Shown piece after piece: positions 18,836 to 28,705 of a stretch of DNA of 64,000 bases; the first letter of the stretch is position 1; every line of letters begins with the position of its first letter. The stretch comes from Takakia lepidozioides (Eukaryota > Streptophyta > Takakiopsida > Takakiales > Takakiaceae): the NCBI GenBank assembly GCA_030704615.1, contig CM060732.1, forward strand, positions 16,368,001 to 16,432,000, in the 5' to 3' direction. The notes under the pieces are model-generated. The model was not told where the DNA came from and made no database searches. It saw only the letters and a list, made by a program, of their open reading frames with translations. The position numbers and the translations under genes were made by a program.

Positions 18836-19058
18836 ATGCCACCTTTGGCTACCGAAGGTGGAGGCTGAGCGGGAGAACATAAAGGCAAAAACGAAATAAA
18901 TGGATGTCGAAAAAAAATAAAAATAAAAATAAAACCAACATTGTACTGACATGCACCTTTGGCTGCCGAAGGTGGAGGCTGAGCGGGAGAACATAAAGGT
19001 AAAAATGAAATAAATGGATGTTGGGTGAAAAAAAAAAAAAAAAAAAAAAAAAAAACCA
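18836..19058 (+). repeat. Tandem pair of poly(A)-tailed ~110-bp repeats (SINE-like)
   Basis: Two copies of a ~110-bp sequence (each with ACCTTTGGCT, CGAAGGTGGAGGCTGAGCGG and GGAGAACATAAAGG) lie head to tail. The first ends in an (A)nT-rich tail, the second in an uninterrupted A run of about 29 (19028-19056). A-tailed short repeats of this form suggest retroposition. No clear RNA polymerase III A/B boxes were identified. Confidence 0.65.
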
Positions 19059-19287
19059 ACATGAGATATGGACTTCTAACGTGGAAGAATTCTGCACGAA
19101 CGTAGAAGAATTCTGCATGTTTTTTAGCCGTTTTAATCTCTAGCTTGGATTATCGTATGCTATGGAAATGTCCAATGATGCTGGTGAAAAATATATATAT
19201 TTGTTGGACCTAAGTTGAACGAAGGTAGCTCTTCTGTCATTGTATAAGGTACTTTTCGCTTTTTGGAAAGTGATCTTTTATTCAATT

Positions 19288-19912
19288 TCAAACTCTAAAA
19301 TTTATTTTTTTCCGGGCAGGTTTGTTGGGCAGATGGAAATGTTCTTGTTCACCTTCGTTGACCTTCGTCACTGATGGAATTGCATTGGCAACTGACAGAA
19401 TAGGAGCTCTCGTCCTCTTCGCAGGGCCAGCGACTTGTGAAGCTGCAGGCGCATCAGGCTTCCGTTTTCTTGCCCCTTTGGGCTGCTGTTGCCGATCAGT
19501 AGGGGACATGTTGTCTCCTGGTACGCGCCGCGCTTCGGGGTTTGTACACCCTCTCAACCTCTCCACAAAATGAGTAACTTGCTTCGGGAACTCGGCAGCG
19601 GGCCAGGGTTTAGTGGCAACTCAACCTCGTCCCAACCATCCACCATGTTCAACCAAGGACAACCCTCCCCATCAATGACATGCCTATTCAACCTAACCTT
19701 ATCCTTCATGGGCTGCCCACAAAACTTGCACTTATAGGGATTCATTTGTTTCGCGCCATCACGAACTCTGAGGTCCGCCTCGCCTCCACTATCATCTCCT
19801 CCCACTCAGTTGGCGTATACCAGAAAGAAACCTCATCCCCTTTCTTAGGCTTGTGCCAAAAAACCAGCATACCATCCTCCGGGGGAACAACCTTAGGCCT
19901 AGTCTTCGCCAT
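19288..19912 (-). pseudogene. N-terminal part of a BED-type zinc-finger (hAT-like) gene
   Basis: An ATG at 19912 opens a short frame (MAKTRPKVVPPEDGMLVFWH). After a frame change it continues with NPYKCKFCGQPMKDKVRLN and RHVIDGEGC, i.e. C-x2-C...H-x6-C in the style of the BED fingers at the N-termini of plant hAT transposases. The 3' part (19566-19288) is a basic, Pro/Ala-rich ORF with KGARKRKPDAP, possibly a nuclear localisation region. No transposase core follows to the left, so this is at most a remnant. It may be spliced rather than frameshifted. Confidence 0.5.
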
Positions 19913-20109
19913 CGGCAACGAGCACACAACGCCGAAATACACAAAAGAAAAAGCAAGGAACAGAAGCCAGAGAAAACAAGGAAGAGCACACGGATTGCAA
20001 TGAACAAAAGGAAAACACAATGCATAGACAACAAAGAGGATATGAGTAGAGCAGCTGAAAACAAACAACGAAGAGCCGCCACCGAAGAGTCACTTCGCGA
20101 GGAAGGCAT

Positions 20110-20520
20110 TCCGCACGTGCAGAGAACCTAGGGGGCCGAGCACGTGGGGGAGCAGGGGATCAGTCGATGGACACGTGGTGACAGCACCACACGGGGGATG
20201 ACTGATGTCGATATGTGGGGAGATCTGGGCAGTCATAAGGGGGAGCAGGCATGGGGAGATGTGAAGGGGGAGCAAACCCCTAGGCAATGCTAGAACATGG
20301 GGATCAAAGTAGGGGGACTAGACACGTGGGGGGATGTTATTAGAGGGGAGCAGGGATATGCGGAGAGAACTGGATGTGACATGCATGGCGATTCTGTGGT
20401 CAGGGGGGTGACACGTGGGCAGCAAAGACAGGGGGAGCGGCGGGGGGGACCACACAGTGGGGGAGCAGAAACTCGTGAGGGATTGGATGTTTGGGGATTT
20501 TGCAAGTGAGGGATTGAGGG
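20110..20520. other. G-rich tract with repeated CACGTG boxes
   Basis: The plus strand has many runs of three to seven G and several CACGTGG motifs (near 20139, 20171, 20321, 20413). It lies upstream of the BED-finger remnant and may have been its promoter side. The G runs are dense enough for G-quadruplex formation. No ORF with recognisable features was seen. Confidence 0.45.
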
Positions 20521-20543
20521 AGGGAGGCAACTCATGAGAGGAA

Positions 20544-21950
20544 GCACTAGAAGCATTCGTGTCATTTACCACTGGGGTAACGACTCATTTTGAGTCGTAA
20601 AAGTCAAAAAACTGGGATCGACTGGAAGTTACAACAGACTAGTTACAACAGACGTGGTAGTTGGGTTGGACATCCAATGATTGGAGTGGTAAAGGACGCA
20701 GACGCGTGAACAACTGCTCAGCAATTAATGCGATTAATGCTGAAGAACCACGTGGCGTAACCAGGCGGGCCGCCCGTGTGTCTGACCTTTTGGGCTGACT
20801 TTGACTTTTCCCTCCGGATGAGTGGACCGACTCACTGAAGCGCGGTGACACATGGACGCGGACGTGGACGACGATGTGGATGCCGACGTGGCGGCGCCAC
20901 GACGAGCACCACTGTTGCCACGTGGCCACGGGCCCGGGGCGCCACGTGGTAGTAGACCACATAACTTGCAGTGCTACATGCCCAGTGGCAATTGCGACTG
21001 CGGAAGTTTTCGCAACCACTGCTTTACTACTTTACATGAAGTGCTCGAAAGTACTTGAACAATCATTCACAGTGATTCATGCTTTGGAGTTTTGGTGTTT
21101 GTAGTGAGTCGACTAGTAATGCCATACAATAGAACTAATCATGCATTAGAAATGCACAAACGATGAAAGACATGCCATGAAACAAAATGAATGAAATGAA
21201 ACAAAATGGTACTTTATTACATCTGCGGAAAGCTCAAAGAGCTTATGGGATAAAATGAAAACACAAAGTAAAAAAGCAGCCCAAAAGCTACTGCTGCTCT
21301 GGGGATTGCCTAAGGGTCAAGGCCTCGTGCAAGTCAAGCAGTTCTGATCCTCATAATGCAAGACTTCAGTGAGTTCCACGGAATAGACCATCTACCCATG
21401 GAGTTTCTTGTAGTTATTGATCCATAGGGAATCATAGGTAAATCTTTTGCTTGAAATTTGGCCCTCTAGGATGAATCTGGACCACACTCTATCCCTGCTC
21501 CTTCAGCTATCCATGCCCCTGCACAAATCATGCATTCATCCTTGCCTTGCTGCTAGTAGCTGACAATGACAACCTACATTTGTTCTAGGAAACACCCAAC
21601 TCAGCTTATCACACTAGTTCCTATGCTCAATTGCGTCTGCTACTCTCTGAAATGTAGCAGACATTCACCTTTTTGCCTCGGTTGTCCCATCATTGACTGG
21701 GGGCAGAAAAGTATTCATTCCACAGCTTCTCCTCATGTCTGTTACTTGTTTTTTGATACTTTCCTGTTGTCACATAGCAGTATCATGTCAAAGTCACTCC
21801 AAACTAGATTCACTCAACCAGTTAACTTGCATAATTCAACATAGAAATTTTGGACCAATTCTAATAAGAGGGAAAAACAGGGTGAAATGTGCTGAAGAAG
21901 ATGCCTTCATTAACAATGTCTGATTTGATCAATTGTGCCGTTGCTGCCAG
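20544..21950 (+). repeat. Left arm of a ~1.4-kb inverted repeat
   Basis: The sequence starting GCACTAGAAGCATTCGTGTC is the reverse complement of 52174-53624 with moderate divergence and small indels. Shared landmarks are the CGACTCATTTTGAGTCG palindrome, a GC-rich segment dense in CACGTGG boxes (20748, 20918, 20941) and an inner stretch ending near a TTCATTAACAATGTCTGAT segment. It behaves like a long terminal inverted repeat. No target duplication could be matched at the outer ends. Confidence 0.85.
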
Positions 21951-22475
21951 TTGACCATCTACCCATGCAGGTTTCTTTTAGCTTCATAGTTAATCTGGAG
22001 CTTGAAGTCTGGCCCTCTTGGGTGAATCTGCACCCACACTCTATCCTTGCTCCTTCAACTATCCATGCATCGCACGAATCATGCATACAACCTTGCTTTG
22101 TTGCTAGCAGTTGACGATGACAGCCTAGACTTGTTCTAGGAAGCACCCAACTCAACTTATCACACTAGTTCCTACGCTCAATTGCATCTGCTACTCTCTA
22201 TAATCCAACAAACATTCACCTTCTTGCCTCGATTGTCCCACCATTGACTGGGGTCAGAAAAATATTCATTCCACAACTTCTCCTCGTCTGTGTTACCTGT
22301 TTATGATACTTTCCTGTTGTCGCATTGGCAGAATCATGTCAAAGTCACTCCAAACTATCAAAGCTTCACTCAACCAGCTAACTTGCAGAATTCAGACATG
22401 AATAATTAGGGGCTGATTCTGATAAGAGGGGAAAACAAGGTGAAATTGAAGAAGGTGCCTTCATTAGCAGTCATT
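21951..22475 (+). repeat. Subterminal repeat unit (~0.5 kb)
   Basis: This unit resembles the inner part of the left arm (21388-21900) and, inverted, 50910-52170. Related units lie at 42790-42920 and 43690-44230. Constant landmarks are a TTGGATGAATCTGGACCCACAC-like segment, TCATGCATTCAT, GGAAACACCCAA, TATTCATTCCA and a TCAGACTCGGCCC-like end. These units always flank PPR debris, so they mark the edges of one repeated structure. Confidence 0.65.
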
Positions 22476-22479
22476 ACAC

Positions 22480-22690
22480 TCTATCCTTCGCTCAGCCATA
22501 TTGTTGAACACTCCCTGTCCACAAGGGTATTGTTCAGAATGACATCTGCCACAATTCCAGCTTTGACGATGCAACCATGGACCTCTTTGCCCTTCCCCAG
22601 CAGGCTCGCACATGCACTACAAACGCAAACAACTGGTTGTGGCAAACTGGGAGCAATATGTGTCAGAAGAAACCACTTATACAAATCTAC
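22480..22690 (-). pseudogene. PPR repeat fragment
   Basis: The minus strand encodes CACASLLGKGKEVHGCIVKA followed by GIVADVILNNTLVD, the L/S-type helix pair of plant PPR proteins, then degenerates. PPR proteins bind organellar RNA; this piece is far too short and broken to act. It duplicates material found at 25408-25599. Confidence 0.7.
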
Positions 22691-22989
22691 AGCTTACAGG
22701 CTGTCTCTATCCTCAAAATTGGCAGCACATCACCCGCTGCTATGACATATATTGCCCTAGACACACATTGCCCTAACTGCCATCCCCCAAGATGCTACCC
22801 CCACCAGACTTCTCTCACTTGGGTCCTTGCAAGGCTGACTTCCAGCTTTGACTCTGTGCATGGGGCCTATCGGACAACATACACCAGCAAGCCCTCCCCC
22901 TATCCTGCATCAACTCATCTCAGTCTTATCAACTGCACAACGTATGATGGGGTGAGTGCAACATGGGAAAGAGCCACAACACATGATGA

Positions 22990-24300
22990 GCTGTAGGGAA
23001 GAAGCAACATCGTGCAAGTAAAGCAAATGATGAAGCAGAAAGACGAGGCAACATGGGAGAAGGGAAAATGGGGTCCAAGGGCTGAGAAGGTCAACTGGTC
23101 AACAATGAGGAACTGGCTCTGGAGCACTATGTTGATGATTAAAGGGAGCAGCAAATACATGTGGGGCATCGCAGCAAAGTGCATGCCAACGAGGGTCAGA
23201 ATAGTGCAAGAAAGACTCCACGGATGGTGGGCAGCCAAGGGAGATGCAGTGAGACAAGGCACTCATGGCAAGGGAGCTGCCAAGACAAAATGTTGATTAG
23301 GCTACGGAGAAAAAGGAAAGCACAAGATCAACTACGAGGAAAAGTAGCAATTCAAGCATGGGAGCTGCTGCTAAAACATGAGGAGGAAGACATACGAGGT
23401 GAAGCATCAAGGGAACCAGTAGGAGATGAGGAAGATGGAGCACACTTTCTTGTCAAAGGTTGGCGGCGAAGAATGCAACCCAGCAATCAGAAAGTGAGGC
23501 ACCCGAGGCTGGACTGCTGCAAAGAGGTACAAAGACAGGAGCTGAGAATGAGATGTTGCCTTTCGTTGAAGTTCCCCACACAAGGGCTGTTTGGCAAGCA
23601 AAACCCCAGGCAAGGATGAGAGGTGAATCTGGGATAAAACCAGCAGCTGGGAGTGAGGAAAGACACAAGGAAGGGCAGCAATACCTTGTCAAATCTGAGG
23701 GTGATGGCTGGAGAAAATTAAACAAGGACTGGAAGTATGGGAGCAGCAATCGCATGAAGAAAAATCTGCCTGAGAGGCTGAAGAGTGAAAGGGAGGAAGA
23801 CAGGCACCTCGCTTATGAAAAGTGGAAGGGCAGGGTAGAAAACCTGATGCCTGAAATTGATGGGAGCTCGTGGGAGACTCTGCCAAGAAGACTCCAATCA
23901 GCTGTTGCCAACAATCGGACCAGTGAAAGATCGCCCTTGGCTGGCGCAACACCACAAAATAAGTGCAGCCCTGATAGCATGGTGAGTGGGGCACCAACAG
24001 AGCCAGAAAATGAGGGAGAAGGAGGAGACTTCCCTGCCAAGAAAGTCAATGCGGGCCTGCAGTGGCATGCAAGGAAAGGGACACCGTAAGTGTTGCCAAC
24101 AGATGTAAATCAGTGCTCATTCATTCGAAAGCACCACGGGAGATGAAGGAAAAGACACCTGCAGGGACGTTGAAGCATAAAAGAGGAGAGCACTTCACTT
24201 GGGAAGAAAGTGAAGCATTGGAGAACGAGGCTGATGACTGGCAGTCTGAAAAGGAAAGGCGGTTGTGGGAAACCCTGCCAAGACCCAAGACAACCATATA
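22990..24300 (+). other. Polar open frames of unknown nature between PPR fragments
   Basis: Overlapping plus-strand frames (longest 23460-24089, 209 residues) are Lys/Glu/Trp-rich. Two related segments, HLAYEKWKGRVENLM...SSWETLPRR and FTWEESEALENEADDWQ...RLWETLPR, suggest an internal repeat of ~400 bp. No known domain was recognised. Purine-rich strand bias alone could keep these frames open, so coding status is doubtful. Confidence 0.25.
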
Positions 24301-25267
24301 GAGAGAATCAAGCAGGTGGGAACTGCCCTTCATTGGGGTGGTGCAAACAAGAGCAAGACCAAAGCTGAACCACATGAGAAGATAGTGTGTCATCACAGAT
24401 GGAGACCCTGGAAAATGCTCTGCCCAGGAGATGAAGAACATTAGGCAACTAGAAACGTGGGGGGCTGAATATGCTCTGCAGTCAACTTGGCTTGTTGAAT
24501 GCTTGCATAAGAGATGAGGGGTTGCTGTCAGTACACGGCATTGAGTTCATCAAATCCTACAACAGCCCACCATCGCTGCCCACTGCTTACAAACTGCCAC
24601 AAAAACAGTTTCACAGGACTTACAGATGATTGGTGGAAGGCAAGGCCCCTCGCCATGGGCCAGATTAATTGTATGTTGCAGCCCAGAACAACGACGGGAA
24701 GTCATCTAGGGCAGCAAACCCCATCTTGGCAGCGTCTTTTGTGTGAGAGAAGTCAAGCTGAACCTGCTCATCATATCGAGTGGGATGGACCAGATGTAAA
24801 GCTGCCAAGCCAACCACACTCATATTCGCACTCAAGCAACATAAGCTGGAGCCATTTTCAGATTATGAGTACCCGTGTTTTAAGAATACTCCTTCTTCAA
24901 CTTGCGGTGAACGGGCAGAAAACTTCACAATGTGCAGCAGATTAATGGACCAAGATGCGGAGCTGAATTGGGTATCCAGTTAGGCAATGCTGGTTTCAAA
25001 ACCCCGTTCCATCCCTGCGTTTCGAAGATCTGGCTTGAATGGGCACACTCCGGCAGTGGAAGGCTCACGGAGTAATGAGTTTGGGCTGATATGCATGCTG
25101 ACATGCCATGCCGGTGCAAAGAACAACGTTCTGAGTGGCGATTGTGATCTCAAAATCTGCCCCTGCATTCAAGCTGATTTCTCTCTCGAGCAGAGCCGCC
25201 TTGTGGATGTTCCAGCCAGTGTCCAAAAACAGCTCAAGTGCAAGACAACAACATCAGCAAGGCATGG
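24300..25267. other. No gene recognised
   Basis: This stretch between the polar frames and the next PPR fragments shows only short ORFs without domain features and no obvious repeat partner elsewhere in the window. Confidence 0.3.
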
Positions 25268-26165
25268 TTAGCTAAGCAAGGTCATGGTGGAGAGGCATTT
25301 GAACTCTCTGAACGTAATGTGGTCGGACTTCACCCCCTCCCACATCAACTGCTCATAGGTCTCCAAAACCTGCAATCCCCGCCCCTGTTGTGCATGTCCT
25401 GCGATCATCACTTTCCACGACACCACATTTCGCTCAGCCATATTGTTGAACACTCCCTATCTAGAAGGGTATTCATGTTCAGAATGACATCTACCACAAT
25501 TCCAGCTTTGACGATGCAACCATGGACCTCTTTGCCCTTCTCCAACAGGCTCGCACATGCACTACAAACACAAACAAACGTAATGTGCTCGGGCTTCACC
25601 CCCTAGACCCACATCATTTGCTCATAGGTCTCCAAAACCCGCAATCCCCGCCCATGTTGTGCATGTCCTGCGATCATCACGTTCCACCACACCACATTTC
25701 GCTCAGCCATATTGTTAAACACTCCTTGTCCACAAGGGAATGCTCCCACGTTTGGCATACATGTCGACGAGGTATTGTTACATCTGGTACAGTTCCAGCT
25801 TTGACAATGTCACGATGGACCTCTTTGCCCTTTACCAAGTCTCCAGGGCTGCCAGGTTTGCACATGCATTGCAAACACAAATGAACGTGACCCGGTCAGG
25901 CTGCACCTCTTCTCAACATTTGCTCATATGTCTCCAATGCCCTCATCCCGCACACATGCTGGCCATATCTTGCGAGATTCAGCGTGTTCCTTGAGACAAC
26001 ATCTTGTTCAGCCATGTTATCAAACTCTCCCTTCGCAACTTCATAGGTCTCCAAAGCCTCCATCCCACGTCCCTGCTGTGCATACCCTGCAAGCATCGCA
26101 CTCCACGACACTACATCTCGGCAAAACAGGCTGAAATAGCTCGAAGAAGAAGGTGCCCTCACCAC
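25268..26165 (-). pseudogene. Broken PPR gene segments
   Basis: Consecutive minus-strand pieces show PPR signatures in the usual order: FNNMAERNVVSWKVMIAGHA, QQGRGLQVLETYEQLM, EHITFVCVCSACASLLEKGK, EVHGCIVKAGIVVDVILN and RDVVSWSAMLAGYAQQGRGM. Stops and shifts separate them. The style (MAERDVVSWNAML, GKEVHGDIIKAGIVPDV) is that of PLS-class plant PPR proteins. The segments resemble one another, suggesting internal duplication before or after decay. Confidence 0.8.
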
Positions 26166-27315
26166 ATTGTCCTCTACCTTGTGTCATGACCCATTGCGGA
26201 TTAGACTGACCATGAACCCAAGAAGACCTCTTGTGCGTGCTGCTTGTATCTCTAGTCAGGTAATGTGGGATTGGTTCGTAAGAACCACCACGGTGCAGCT
26301 GAGCGGGCAGAGATTAAAATATGGGTTGCTAAGACCAAGCTGATTCCCCCAAGAACCTTGTGATCATCAGGAAGAATACCAAATCATGGTACAAAGGGGA
26401 GCCAAGAGCCCACATTTGCACATAATGCGCCCTTGACGCCATAAACGCTTGCAACAACAGGACATGGGCCTCGATTTGGTCTTCGTCCTTCTCGCATCAC
26501 TTGTTCGTCTCTCTCTCAAGCCTCCATCCCTCTCCCAACACTTAGACAAATTCAGGCAAAAGACAAAGTTACTCTTCCACCCTTAGATCATTTTACATCC
26601 GACGATTAGAACAATCTCTACGAGCCACACAAGCCCTAAAATACATTAAAATATTCCACGTCATGAGCCATGTGGAGCACTTATAAAAATTCCATTTTTG
26701 AATAGGGTGTGCAATGAATGCCTAGTTGTTAAGAGTCGTTCTCTAGTGCTTAAAACCACTTGTAATTGCTGTTTTTTAAAAAAAAAACAATTTACGTAAT
26801 TGAATTAAATCGCCGCGAATATTGTGCCGACTGCGGAGTCATTGATGCAACTTCTATCCGCCATTAGAAATGTGAATTTATCCGTTACGACTGTGCAGTA
26901 GTAACAAACATCTCAAAGTTGTTCCCTCAGTGGTTTTGGACATGCAGTCGATTCGGAAAAGACACGAATGCTTCTAGTGAAGAGGACCAAAACTGCAGGG
27001 GCGGGGAACATGGGAAGAGAGCGTTGTGTAGGACGAGTAAAACACCATGCTAGGTCGAAAAAGAAATCCCTATAAATGCATGAGCTGGCCGGTATACAAC
27101 CATCTTGGACTCTGCAACCTCCATCAATCCTATTCAGCTCCCTGATATGCAACCATGTTTGATTCTGCAACACACAGATGTTTACATGTCAATCTAACAA
27201 GGTAAGTAGTATGAAAAAACAAACATGAAGTTGAAGCTAAGTTTAATATGCGAAAGCTACTATAGTTACAGATCCTTATCACATGGGATTTGGTGCAGCC
27301 TACGCCAATCCTCTA
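26166..27315. other. Non-coding stretch carrying a copy of the inverted-repeat terminus
   Basis: No gene was recognised. Bases 26961-26979 read GACACGAATGCTTCTAGTG, identical to the outer end of the right inverted-repeat arm (53606-53624) and inverted relative to the left arm (20545-20563). The rest is AT-rich with a short A run at 26777. Confidence 0.5.
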
Positions 27316-27412
27316 CTTCAGCTTTCAAAACAACAAACAACAAACAAGAAAGAAGAACAACAAGAAAAAACAACAAAAGAAGAACAACAAGAGGAAGAAG
27401 AGAAGAAGAAAA
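27316..27412 (+). repeat. A/purine-rich low-complexity tract
   Basis: About 100 bp of AACAACAAA, AAGAAGAAC and GAAGAAGAG steps. It gives artificial Lys/Gln/Glu ORFs on one strand and Phe/Leu/Cys ORFs on the other. Confidence 0.8.
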
Positions 27413-27497
27413 CCCCCTGTACGCATTGTATGCAAGACGGTCATCCCCAGAGAATCACAAATGCCATAGAGCGCACATGATTCAGGCCCTGTCCCCT

Positions 27498-27668
27498 CGT
27501 GGAACCACCCCCAGCGCAACCCGGTGTGCGGGGCTCCACCTAGTGAGCGCCTCTGCCTCCTTGAGTGCCTTGGGCACTCAAGGGTGCTTCAGCCCCCGTA
27601 CCAATTGTTGTCACTGCCCCCACCATAGGGGCAGCCCCTCTCGTGTCCCGACCCCCTGGGCCGCGACA
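27498..27668 (-). repeat. Left LTR-like direct repeat of the chromodomain element
   Basis: Matches 32986-33171 through GCGCAACCCGGTGTGCGGGG, CTCCACCTAGTGAGCGCCTC and a terminal GCCGCGACA, with about a dozen differences and a small deletion. Between it and the pol end (27669-28510) lies ~850 bp with no recognised content. Confidence 0.6.
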
Positions 27669-28510
27669 CACACCCCCACCAACAGGGAGTCGATGTCCTC
27701 ATCGACTTGTCCATTTTGTAGAAACTAACATCCAAGTTGTGGCGTCCCACATCAAAGGAGTTTGTTTCCGTACCATGGCATCCCATGGCAAAGAACCAAA
27801 CCCCCACTTGACTCTACTCTCCACTAGCTAGTTTGGCTGACTTCCTCCAAGTCGCGGCCAAGGGTGGAGCCTCTCAAGCTCCACCCAGTGCACTCTTCTT
27901 GGCCCACTTCAAGGCCAAGGAACCATCCTCCCCGAGGATTCGCCTTACTGCAACAACATTGCTTGCGATCGCTCATGATGCCGCTTTTTGGCATCATCTT
28001 GAGCAATGGTTCACTTTGAACCCTTTTTTACTAGGAAGATAACCTTGAACCAACCGCGCGCCCCTATCACTACAATTGGGTCCGCCTTGGAATAATGGTC
28101 TGAGGTACGGGAACACGCCGAAGCCGCACTACGACTTCGTCCTGAGGTTACACGATTATAGTACGTGAACGGAGGCACGTAGCTTCCGCGTTAGTCCGCA
28201 CTACAAGACAACCCCCTCAGGAGCGCAGTTATAGTACGCGCACGCGCCAGGTGCGCACTAGCTCGTGAACTCCCAAAGAAGGCGCAAGTTTCCTTGCCCC
28301 TTGGATGGGTGTCGTCCGATTTCGGCACTACGCAAACACACGATTAATCCAATTTACCTCTCCCACTTTTGTAAGTTAGCATATATTCTACACACTAGCC
28401 AACCATACCATGCATTACCATTCCAAACAAAATAGGAAGCACAACATTTGGAAATCATTTCATTTATAACAAAATTTATACAACACAAGGTTTTGCAATC
28501 GGATTCCTGA
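27669..28510. other. 3' untranslated part of the chromodomain element, no gene
   Basis: This ~840 bp between the pol end and the left LTR-like repeat shows no domain-bearing ORF. It has several GCGCGC/CGCACTA-rich segments near 28050-28270. Confidence 0.4.
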
Positions 28511-28511
28511 G

Positions 28512-28705
28512 CTAGCTAAGCCGGGCTAAGCATGCATTTCCTCCCCCACGATCCAAGGTTGATGTCCCCATCAACGCTTCTTCCGCTTTTGAGGTCGCCC
28601 TTCGAAAGCTGCAACCGCCTCGGATGCGTTTCCCATTTCTGAGGCACGCACCCAAGTTGTCTCCACTTGATGATAGCCCTTCCATTTCACGAGATACTCC
28701 GTTTC
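28512..28705 (-). pseudogene. Rest of the chromodomain after the nonsense codon
   Basis: The same frame resumes after the TGA with residues equivalent to the chromodomain of the second copy (there ETEYLVKWKGYHQVEATWV). Here the corresponding region is still readable but disconnected. A chromodomain would tether integrase to marked chromatin. Confidence 0.65.
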
